Assembly: GCA_014706385.1 (NCBI GenBank) | Contig: JACGZH010000001.1 | Span: forward strand, 930,001 to 994,000 | DNA: 64,000 bases | Direction: 5' to 3' | Origin: Phaffia rhodozyma | Taxonomy: Eukaryota > Basidiomycota > Tremellomycetes > Cystofilobasidiales > Mrakiaceae | In this document: in pieces, positions 16,537 through 27,353 of the stretch | How the letters are laid out: each line of letters begins with the position of its first letter | How positions within the stretch are numbered: position 1 is the first letter of the stretch | Program-made: the position numbers and the translations under genes | Notes under the pieces: model-generated | The model's database searches: none | Seen by the model: the letters and a program-made list of their open reading frames with translations, nothing else | Told to the model about the DNA's origin: nothing

Positions 16537-19424
16537 TCATGAATCTTCAGATAACACACTACAGCAATGAAGAGATAAGAGGAGAACATTGCAGGTAAGG
16601 ATCCCATCGTCTTCACTAGGCCACAAAGCACAAGAAGACCAAGGAACAACACGTACCTTCTCTCCGAGCGCTGCGTAGACGGATAGTAAGTTGACCATTC
16701 AAATGAGTTTCCAATGAAGCTGCCTGGGTTGAATACATGGCATCCCTCATATGTCAACTCATATCGTTCGTATTTGTCTGCCAATATAAGCTGCGCAACC
16801 AAACAGATATGATGAAGGTACACGTCCAATTTGACCGGGTAAGGTATATCAGCACAAACGATTATCCCTTTGGGTATCAATACAGATGAAAAGACGGACA
16901 CTAGTAGGCATTGGGTATAAACGTAAGGCGTGGTCAAAGTCCCATAATGTTGGTCGGACCGAGAGAGGCAGAGGTGAGAGATGACACTGGTCTAGAATCG
17001 TTTGTACAAGCTGATTCAATGAAAAGAAGATGAGCGAGAGATGATATGTAAAAAGTACGACCAGAAAAGAAAGAGCGCACATATTTCTTCATATCCGCCC
17101 CTTCCTTGACACCTTCCTTGACACCCTCTAGATTTCTCAACATCCGGCCCATTAGATCCTCTCTACAGATAACGATCTCCTGGTCAAAGTATTTGATCCT
17201 GCACGGGTTGCTCATAAATTGCGCCTTTGGCAGCCGGGCCTTGACACGAGCGACGAACGTATCAGGAATAGGCGGACGAGGTAATGTAGTAGACCCCCAG
17301 GGATCGAGTGGGCCGGGTACGAAAATAAAGTGAGAAGTTTGAGCGAGATCCGGGAACGAAGACAATAAGTTGGCTAGCTGATTGAAGTTTTCTGAAGAAG
17401 TACAGATCAAGATGATTTAGAACAATGTTCTGAAAGCTTATGATCAAGAGGATCGAGATCAAAACCAACCAGTGTATTTTGCTAGTCCACTCGCCCCACC
17501 GACGATACAACTCGAACTCGAGAAATTTCCACAAAATATAAATGCCAACGGTCGGAATGTCGACCCTGCGTAAACTTCAAACATCCGGCGCAGGTTAGAA
17601 AACGTCTTGGGATGGTCGAGCCACAGGTCTGACACGATCACGAATGAGATATGTGAGTTGGCAGCGATGAGTGGAGCAAATCGATCCTGTGTGTGTATGT
17701 ATAGATGGACCAGTGAGCATATAAGATGTAATTCGAACAGTCAGGCTGTGAAAAGGGAAAAAATCATAACGCGATAGAGACAAGTGGTACGTACCTCGTC
17801 TTTCTGAGAGGTAGCTCCTACCCCTAAGAAATCTACATGACCGTACAAAGATCTGATGGCAGTAAAATGCAGATTTGAGCGAGAGACACAGAATTTATAT
17901 CTGAATCAGAGATGAATCAACGAAAGGGAGTGGCAAATGAGGGATTACGCACCTAGCGACCGCCCGTTTTTCACTTGGAGGATGCCCCATTTCAATTACC
18001 CTCATCCTCTCTTCGTCCGTGTATTCGCCTTCGACCAGAACAACACAGCCCTCGGTGAACAGTCCTTCTCCTGGTGTCTATACATGTTTTCGAACAAAAC
18101 AGTATGAATGACGACAGCCTCCGCAATTCTGATCAGATATATGCGCACAAGAATAATCTGATGTCAAGCATGCGTATCCTTACAGCTTCATCCATATCTA
18201 AGGTCACTTTTCCGTCTCCATCTTCTAAGCAGAGCTCTCCCTCAATTGTACGACCAAGGATGCCCAGAAGGAGGAACCTCTGATTCGGCCGACCTAGTAG
18301 GTTTTTTATTGAGTTCAACTATTTGTTGCCCAGCGTTGATGCATGTCTATAGTTAGCGCCTCCTCTAAACTTCCGAAGTAGTTTGAATCACTAACTTTCA
18401 TGTATTCATCCTTGTCTCTTCCTCCTAGTACTGGTGGGGTGAAGTGTTCGGAACGAAGAACAATCTGATGTCCTCACCGAGTTGTGTCAACTCTACTCTT
18501 TTTGATACTCACAAGGAACTCACAACAAATGACGAAAAATAGCGAACCTGTCGGATTAAAGCGCATCTTTCCCTCAAGAACGATGCCTTTGAAAGTGGCG
18601 GAGCCGCTATACTGGGTTTATGGGGAGCTCTGAGAAGACCAAATTCAGAAAACTAGTTGAACTAGCTGGAAACGAGAGGAAGTACTCGATAAACAAGCAA
18701 AAGAAAGCGTATGTACTCACACCGACCAAACACCTCGGTTGCTATCAAAACGTAGACCTGGCATCTTGTATGAATCGATAACTTTGAAGTGATTCTCCAC
18801 ATTTACTTCGTCCGTCGATTCTGCTAGGCTGAGGAAGAGGAACGAGAGGAGCAATTTGAAATCTGAGATCCATATAGTCCCCGTCTAGTACCCAGATGAT
18901 AAAGTTGAGGGTATATCTGAACGTACGGATCATTCTCTTCATTGATGTCCGTCTATGACAGGTTCAATCCACCAAGGGAGTCATTAACTACTTGAACCAT
19001 CGAGCCCGATCAGAGCAGGTGAAAGAGAACAAACCTTGAGCTGAAGTGCCTGGTAGGCCTGCTCGATCCCCTTCAAAGTGACCAGAGGCGACGGGTCTAA
19101 ATGGAACCGATGGCATAAGATTCTATATCTTTTCTACAACATCAAAATTCTCTTCGAACATAAACTTCACACTTACCCTCTCCCCTCATATACTCTCTTG
19201 CCAGATGATCACATGAATCTGCCCACATATCTCGTTCGACCTCATGCTCGATTAGAATCTTTTCAACAAAGCCGAGTACCTGGGATGGTAGCGTCAGAGA
19301 GTGCTTTGTTGTAAAGATCTAGATGAGGCCATGGCAATCCAATTGTCAGCATTATATCCTAGACGCTTGATCACTAAGCATGTGCGCAAATGAAGATTCT
19401 TACTTTGAAGATTGTGCTCTGCAT
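16537..19424 (-). CDS. DPB2: DNA polymerase epsilon subunit B (Dpb2)
   Basis: Fifteen exons: 19404-19424, 19177-19318, 19035-19096, 18927-18952, 18721-18828, 18513-18606, 18396-18464, 18184-18318, 17953-18077, 17795-17852, 17470-17686, 17081-17391, 16900-17010, 16657-16790, 16537-16558; 544 residues. Dpb2 is the essential non-catalytic subunit of the leading-strand polymerase and links it to GINS/CMG helicase. Visible family marks are the N-terminal [20 protein letters not shown], the OB-fold region [14 protein letters not shown] and [15 protein letters not shown], and the inactive phosphatase fold with [44 protein letters not shown] and [16 protein letters not shown]. The first exon is only 21 nt. 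The last 22-nt exon is the least certain; a nearer acceptor exists, but the 22-nt choice gives a normal intron length and closes the frame. The acceptor of the 18513-18606 exon is also a choice between two AGs. Confidence 0.93.
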
Positions 19425-19599
19425 ACTTAGTATATATGTGTGGGTACTGTATGATGGTTCCAAGATGTTTGACGCGTGTCATTAAGCAAGCGATGAACGC
19501 GTCGCGACGCGGTAATTACATAATCAAGACCCTGGACTCCTATTTAATTGATGACACATTAATGATCAACTCTGATATAAGATCATCAGTCTTACTAGG
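19425..19599. promoter_or_regulatory. Short divergent promoter DPB2 / MYND-SET gene
   Basis: Only 175 bp separate the two start codons, and it contains a GACGCGTGTC element near 19470 and an ACGCGTCGCGACGCG-like stretch near 19497-19511. ACGCGT is the MluI cell-cycle box (MBF site) known to drive DNA-replication genes such as polymerase subunits in yeasts; that role here is inference. Confidence 0.5.
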
Positions 19600-21244
19600 A
19601 TGGATGCTATCAAGCTGGTCGACTCTTCCCATGCTCGATCAAAATGTATCACATCCCGGTCTTTGCCTAATCCTGGAGCAAGTCTTCTCATAGCCGGTCC
19701 ACCGACTGTGACTGTGCTACTCGACTCGTTTAAAAGAGTTCGTTGTGACGAATGTCTTCAGGTGCTTGGTACTCGTCCGATAGAATGTAGAATGTGTAGA
19801 GAGGATGTGTACTGTGACTCTTCATGTAAGTTTCAGCCCCTTTCTCTGCTCACTTTCTACCTTTGAATCATCTGGAATGCTGAGTCGAGATTGATGTGAT
19901 GGCCCTCTCAACCAGGCCAACAGAAAGCTTGGTTGAATCATCATAAGATACTTTGCAAGGTCCTTCCACGAATTCGACATGCACTTCTATCGGTCCAAAT
20001 GAACGAGTCAGAGCGAACGGATGGTCTCTTGTTGTGCAAGCTAGCAGTTCAGTACTTCAGCAACATCAACGAAGCTTCCTTGCCGAATCTGACGAAGGCA
20101 CATGCTAGTTCTCTATCGTCTTCGCCGTCAGAAACGTTCCTCTCTCTACTATCAACACCTACACCTTCTTCATCCCTTCTACCAGAGCTTCTCCCTCCTT
20201 TTCTACCTTCCCACCTTACTCCTGATATTTTATCGAGTCTACTTTCCCGCTTTCAACGAAACAATCATGTGTTGTCGACCCCGGACATGAAGTTGGAACC
20301 CTTTGCTCATGCCGTACTAGCTCCGATCAGCAGAGCGGTGAATCATTCATGCGCGCCCAGTGCTGCTGTCAGCTGCTCATGGGGAGCTGATGGTCTGATA
20401 GTCGGATTGAGAACGTTGAGAGCGTTGAAAGAAGGAGAAGAGGTTCGTTGCTTACTTCGCTGATGGCTTCCTGTTTCGAATCGAGCTTCTTTCCGGATCT
20501 ACAAATCATCTAGCTTACCTTCATTATGGGTATACTTTGTGTCATCATTGGAAAGGTCACTATTAGCTATCTAGACCCATTGACGTCTCTCAAAACCCGA
20601 CGAGAAACTCTCAAAACAATCTACTACTTTGACTGCGTATGCTCGCTATGCTGCTCATCTGCTGATCCTCCTGCCTCAAGTCCTTTACCTCCGCCAGTAG
20701 TGATTCCCTCGAACCCGGCCCTTCCTCGTGCGTCCGCTAAACCTACAGCATATCCGGACATCCCTCGACCTGAAGGCCAATTTATAGGAAGAATACCAGA
20801 GAAGGAGATTGCAAATTTGACAAAAAGGTTCGAAGACGCACATCATGAAGGCAGATGGAGTGAGGCTGAGAAATTGGGCGAAGCAGTTCTAAAGGTTTAT
20901 TGGCTTGGCTATGGACCCTTTTGGCCATTGATTGGTGGGTCTTGCAGTCGTGATGTTCTACTCTGTGTCGCTGGACGTATCCTGAACTGTTTTTATATCT
21001 TTCTTCTTCGTAAGGCACTCACTTGCTGTCTCAGGCCTCGATCTCTCTCAATCTATCTATCCTTCTTCCTGTGAGAGATCCGACTGGACTGAGGCATCTT
21101 GCTCGAGCTTACATGTTTTTGAGCTGGGCAAACGTTGTGCTGGGCGTATGTTGGGGAGAAGGCTCGGAGAGGCAGGCGGCTATCGAGCCGGTGAAGAGCG
21201 CACTCTGGGGAGAACTGAAAGAGATTGGGATCATCCCCCCATAA
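19600..21244 (+). CDS. MYND-finger SET-domain protein (SMYD-like lysine methyltransferase)
   Basis: Exons 19600-19825, 19916-20442, 20556-20934 and 21015-21244; 453 residues. A complete MYND zinc finger lies at about residues 48-90: CDEC, CRMC, YCDSSC and a final H...C pair. The SET core shows RAVNHSCAPSAAV (the NHSC cofactor motif) and EEVTISYLDP, followed by a Cys-rich post-SET CVCSLCC. The C-terminal third is helical (WANVVLGVCWGEG), like the TPR-type tail of SMYD proteins. These enzymes methylate lysines of histones or other proteins using S-adenosylmethionine. Intron 3 uses a TCGTAAG acceptor at 21014; the nearer CTCAG would break phase. Target unknown. Confidence 0.87.
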
Positions 21245-21715
21245 CATGTTGCCCTTTGTCACACTTGATGCTATCGACACAAAGAACAGACAAAGCGAAT
21301 AAAGAAAACAAGAACAAAAGCGGACTGGCCCGAATATATCACGTGACATAGATGTTGAATCATTGACCACCTTCGAGGCGAGTGACAAACAAGTTCGAAT
21401 AGCACATCATATAAGATTGGGCAGACAAAAGCAAGCAGCTGCTTGACAAGGACGGCTAGAGCCAAAAGGTCTTCTTGCACCACTCCGTTTTGAACAGCTT
21501 CAAAGAGGTTTTCCCGAACAAGGCGCCAGGCTTGACAGTCAAGTACCATAAGAAGCCTCTCACTGAAAGGCCGTCATTCGTGGGTGTGTATCCCCGACCC
21601 TTCCGTCTGATAGGATTTCTCGTTGACTCCATCTGTACCTGATGTCGCGTTGAACATAGTTTGTTATACTCGGCGTTCTATCTCACTTACTCTTTAGATT
21701 ACTACCTTATCGATC
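21245..21715. other. Intergenic, no gene seen
   Basis: 3' flank of the SET gene and leader of the next plus-strand gene. No coherent coding signal on either strand. Confidence 0.55.
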
Positions 21716-24700
21716 ATGACGGAAGATCTGGCCTGGCTGGGTTCTTGGTTAGCGGCTGAAAGTGTGAACGGACGTGTCGATGTCGGCAGGCTGCCAGACA
21801 ATAATCAGGTTGGTGGACAAAACCAGACCCGTCCGGTCGTTTCTGGACAATTTCCGATATCTTCTGACGTCGATATGTAAGTCCATCGAAGTCGCATATC
21901 ACATAGAGAAAACAATTGGAAAACAATTGAACGTAGTGGACGGTGTTTGTTGGCACACAGCCAACTAGCTCGGTCGGTTGGTCAGGTGGAAAGGAATTAA
22001 CGGACGATGTATGCTGGTACAGGGATGCATACACGTTACCTTACCTTCCCTCTCCTCACTCTTCCATCCCTCTCAAACTTTATCCTCATCTTTATACCTT
22101 CTTGTCATTCAATATCCATCGTATCGTTCTCAGTCTTCCTCTTGTCTCGTTCACTGACTGCTCCTTCCTTCTATTTGTGCTCCGTTGATCCAGATCATTG
22201 GGCCCTAACATAATATCAGCCCCTCTCAAGCCCTCTCAGTCAAGCAACATATCTGAAGCTTCGGTTCTGAATCAGGCATCGGGTCAAGTATCCTCATCTC
22301 CTCAAGTCTCCTCGCCTTCCTCTTCAATGAATACTTCTATCAGGCCTCGGCCTCACTCTCACATTGTCGCCTCTTCACCATCGACCACTAACACTGCGCG
22401 TTTCGGGCTGTCGTCCATTGAGACGTCCATGCATATCTCTCGATCGGCTTCCCTAGATACTGCGATGTCGCTCACCCCTATTGGAGGACACTCTTCCTCC
22501 GATGAACTAAGCCCTAGACATGGTCATTCGAATGCAAACTCCTCGTTCTTCTCCGCGTGGAAAAAACCATCTGTTTCTGGGACACCAGATTTTTCCAACA
22601 CCCGAATAAAATCATCCACTTCTCAAGATCTTCAGCCGCCAATTCAGCATCAACGTCCTGAAGCCGCTCATGACAGATCATCTTCTCACCGGATGGGCAC
22701 GACAAATGCTAAAATCAACCCAGATACACTTCAACGAAGGCGAACATTAGCTAGACAACTTCTCGGCCCTAGCAGTTCTACACAAGTTCGGTCTGGCGAC
22801 TACATAGGATCTCAGGATGTGTCCGGTAGACGTTCGGTATGTTCCTCGGCCTCGGCCTCATCCTATCAAAACAACCCGTCGAGAGAGTCACCCAACTCAG
22901 AACGGTACAGCTGGTTAGGGACTAGATCCGCTCAAGAGGTGGCTGTCAGTCCATCTTTGAAGGCACCTTCCGTTCCGTCAGAAGGATCACACGGAGCCTC
23001 TAGAGTGCAGCAACAGACTGTTTCTTCGTCAGAAAGAAGGCCAATCTCCAGATCGTTCAGCGAATCTGCGCCGGCGGGCTCGAGCGAACGAGGCCCATCA
23101 TACAGCGGAAGAGATATTGATGGTCATTATTTATCCTTCTTGGAAAAAGGGTTTAAAGAGGGTGAGATGAGGAGAAGGGTCATCATAGATGGTAGACTGT
23201 TCGAGTTCGAAAAAAACGGAAGATCACTGAAGATAGTGGAGAACGAAATGCAAGAACGTAAGTTTCATTTGTCTGCTTATATCCCTGTGTCGATGAAGTC
23301 CACTTAGGCTTAGATGTCTTCAATTAACACTTCTGCCTACACAACGGAACATCATCTTCTCAGGAGGCATCATTTACGGCTCGCCCGAATCTCATGGATC
23401 TTCATCATCTTCACCCCTCACCTTGAACACGCATATCTATCCTCCAGCTGATCAGGCACTGTCACCTCTCTTGCCTGTATCAGCATCGTCCTACTACGGA
23501 GATGTTTATAGTATCCGAGGGTCTATCGCGAGCAGCATTTTGGGTGATGTGCCGGATGCGGTATCCCCAGTTATAGATCCTGGACAGAAGTCCTTGTGCA
23601 CCCAACGATCAACAGAACAGGATGTTGCTAACAAAAGCAACATCATAGAAGAAACAAGAAGGCCGTTTGAAAAGGAGGCCACAGGGTTGTTTGTCGAAGA
23701 CTCTTCTGGATCGCTTTCTTCACCCAGTGGACCTGCTAACCAACCGTCACCGAGGGGTCCAAATCAGTCCCAGGTCACTATCCATCCTGAGGGATCGTTT
23801 GAAGACTTCAACTCCTTTACGCCGCAGAAAGCGCAAGCCGAAAAAAATCACACGGTCCTCTCTGAAAATCCTGAAAATCCGTCTGAGACCAACCCGTCAG
23901 GCTCTCCGCACTCGACTGTTTCCTCTAGCCTTCCTACGCCGCCGATGCTGGAAGATTCCACCTTACCTGAGACGAAGGGTTATAACCTTTTGATGAGTCC
24001 TGATCAACTCTCCCCTTCACCTTCACGGTCGATTGTGCGACCTCAACATCAGCATATGTCCTCGACTCACTCATCAAACAGCTGGTTGTCTAAACAGCCA
24101 CCACCCAAGTTGATGATTCCCACAAAAGATATATCGAGTTCGCAACCAGCCGATGATTTGAAAAAGAGGATGAGTGACGAAAGAGTTCGGGCTAACTTCG
24201 ATCCAACGATACACAGCGAGAAGGGGAGAGAAAGGGGAGTTGTGGTCGAAGAGCTATATGACAGTGATGAGGACGATGAATCGCTAGCACCTCAAGCTCA
24301 ATCCCGACAGCAACAGCAATACCAACATCAACTAACTCAACAACAGCAGTCACCGCAACATCAACATCAGCATCAGCATCGGCGACAACCTCAGCGCGAG
24401 AAATCAAAGGATTTGCCTCAGCCACCCCCGACTTCTTCACTTATCTTCTCTGGCCATCAGTCAAATGAAGAACCGAAATACGCATCCACTCATGTTCGAA
24501 ACGAACCCGCCCCGGCCGATCCTTATGAGGTCCTGTCTCGACCGATGCCGAAAGAATACAACACTCAGGATATCTGGAAAAAAGGCGTGAAGAAGCTAGG
24601 CGTCATCGGGGCTTTAGGAAAGGCGGCTACACGGAAAGGGGTTCGTTGATTCGTTCTTTGCTTGATGTTCTCTTATCTTTTTCTTTGCTCACAAGTCTGT

Positions 24701-25248
24701 CTCTCTGAACTTGCTAACTATCGTCATGATTTTATTTGGTTAGACAAAGCAAGACCGACCGCCTCCTACCGGCGCCCTGCGTAACTTCACGCCTACCACT
24801 CCTGTCTATCCGAAGCCTTCACCTGGTCACACCCACTTTTCATCAACCCATAGAGGGGGTCATGAACTTTCTAGTGCTGGTGTGGCTAATACGAACGATC
24901 CATCTGGCTCATCTCCTCTTCCAGTTCATCTGGATCATCAGCGTCGAATCCACCAAGAGCCACTCAGGGAAGCAGTTAGTCCAATAGTCCACACAGGTGG
25001 ACAGATCGCTGCTAGAGCGAATGCAATCGAGAACGAGGTAAGAGATTCCTCCTCTTCTTCTTCTTCAATACAGAGTCAGTAGTTGATTTGTGTATGAGGA
25101 ATGTACGCGCTGGAATATTATATAGGAAGAACGCAAGCTCGCAGGTACGTCTTAGTCTATTTCGTCTACCATATGTGCTTTCTTGTATTCAAGATGACAA
25201 ACTGATTTGTTCATTCTGACGCTTTTCACAGAAAACATGTTTATGTAA
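21716..25248 (+). CDS. Large disordered protein of unknown function
   Basis: Exons 21716-21876, 22194-23257, 23364-24640, 24744-25037, 25126-25144 and 25232-25248; 943 residues. I do not recognise a named family. Most of the protein is Ser/Pro/Thr-rich and predicted disordered. Two short stretches look folded or conserved: the N-terminus TEDLAWLGSWLAAESVNG, and about residues 360-405 with LSFLEKGFKEGEMRRRV and IDGRLFEFEKNGRSLKI, then RGIIYGSPES. A Gln/His tract (QQQQYQHQ and QHQHQHQH) sits near residue 760-785. A third short block, DIWKKGVKKLGVIGALGKAA, lies near the end. The first intron, 317 nt, is much longer than the roughly 90-nt norm; the exon 1 assignment is therefore less certain than the rest. 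The last two exons (19 and 17 nt) end in ENMFM. Confidence 0.75.
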
Positions 25249-27353
25249 AATCTCTCTGTCATCTTATCGTTTTGGACAAGCATATGTTTGTATCTTCATC
25301 ACGTTCCGCATCTACAGCCAGTGCTATCACATACTCTTTCATTACTCCACCAGTCTGTATTTCTCTATTCTCCTCATGAATACACGTGTACTTATACTGC
25401 GTGACATCTTAATTCGTTGGCGTTCTTTTAATACTTAATTGGTCGAGACATATCACATCATCATCTTCATACTCTTTTGATTAACACATCATCATGTCAA
25501 TATCAATGTAAACTCGCGACGCCCTACATCCTCTTTCTGTTCATCTTTTCTAGAACGCGGCGATCTTTAACTCCAGGTTTCAATTCTTTTTTCTTTCTAT
25601 TTTTTTCCCGATTCACCATTTATATGCATATAGATGTAAAATCTGGGATGATCATAAGCAGATGCTGATTGGTAATGAGAATAACAAGGATTCTCACATT
25701 TTATCAAGGTTATGTATCATAGATCAAACAAAATGTTCTCAGAAGAGGAACAAACAGATAGAAGATCGATCTTGGAATAAGCATACAGCAGTGAGCAGGT
25801 ATTTCAAGATGAAGCTAGATATCTCAAAGATGACGCATGGAAAAGAATGATTTATCCGATTGAGGATGACTCCACCAACTATAACCCGGGCCTTACGATT
25901 GGAAGTATATAGAGCTAAGCACTGTGAAGAAAGGATTAACTCCAAACCGGGCGATACATGAATGTGGAGACCGAACAAATCTCATTGTCTGCGTCCTGGT
26001 AGATATTGACAGAAACAACATTCCCCCCCCCCTCCCTCTAATTCGTGTAATGCAAGCTGTCGATCGATAGATAATAGAGAGCGCGGTATTCATTCCAAAA
26101 GTCAGTCTCAAATATAGGTGAATTCGATGAGACATAGATTATAAACAGAACGGATATGAAAAGACGATGTCAATAGTCATCAAATGAGAGACTCATGTAT
26201 TACAATAGGTCGGTCAGATTTGAAACAATCTTTTTAATGATAATAAGACCGGGTCCTCGGAATGTATGAAACAGGAAAGTGTACGTCTTGAGGTGCAGCC
26301 AGCAGTGTCGGCAGTAGCATCTTGTTATGTGGATTCCAGGGATTACATAGCATCTGATGACGATGAATACTGGGGCAAAAGTCAAAACCTGATAAGTAGA
26401 TGATGAGAGAGATAAAAACGTCAATATCTTGTTGCGCTATCCACCACAAGCAGAGTCCCATTCGGTCGTCAAGGTCAAGAAGAGCCTACCAACTCAATCA
26501 CATAATTTGATGAACCCTTCAGACGGGATTTTATGCATCAAGGATCTACACCGAGATCTGATTGCTTGACACAGATGAAGAGCTGAGTGAGATGTTAAGC
26601 GCGCGTGCACGATAGAGTCAATATGCGCTCATAATATTGATACAAAGCCCAATTTGACTTACTGCTGTGGAGTCGATACAAGACAGTGATGGTTCTCGCT
26701 GACGACATAAGTATATTCTAGTCATAGTTCGCATCTGTAGTGTTATTCACGGTTGAAAATGAGCATCAATCCCGGACACATTTGAACAAAGCCGAGGAAA
26801 AATAGAAACGAAACCTACACTAAACTTGACCGGAGCATATGCAGATCAAGCGAACGATATTGTTGAGTCATCGGTGGCAGATGTGTTGTCTAGAGTGAGA
26901 GATTTTGCTGAACGATCGATGTAAAGAAGATATTATTCCGGTCAGAAGGAGACGTGTTTCTCATTTTGCTTTCTTTTTCTTGACACAAATTTATTCTTCC
27001 AATCCAGGTTAGCGAGTGTAGAGTAGAAGGGTTGGAAGATGGCTAGTAGAGAGGGTGAGGCGGACCTACAAATCGAAGAATTTAGCGAGTGAGCGACGGA
27101 GCGCCAGGGTTGGTGAAGTCTCTGTGCGCAAACAATAACGGAGAGAAGTTCAGACGTTAAGGCTCCTCCGCCCAAAGATCATAATCTCCGAAAACAATCT
27201 TGTTGTATCTTTTGTACATTCAGCTCCTTTCTCTCTGAGACACATAACACCGTTTGAATCATTCACATCACCATGCTAACGATCGAAAGAGGAGAAGATA
27301 TTTGAAAGGAAGTATGTATCTTTCTATAGAAGAAGCAAACTATTTAAAGATGC
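25249..27353. other. 2.1-kb gene-less stretch
   Basis: The longest empty stretch in the window, between two convergent genes. A/T-rich, stop-dense in all six frames, no phase-consistent exon chains and no tRNA-like cloverleaf that I could find. A run of ten C occurs at 26023-26032. It could hold untranslated RNA, but the sequence alone does not show one. Confidence 0.5.

Noticed and set aside
24192..24440. Minus-strand Val/Ala/Asp repeat frame
   Set aside because: Shadow of the Gln/His codon repeat on the plus strand.
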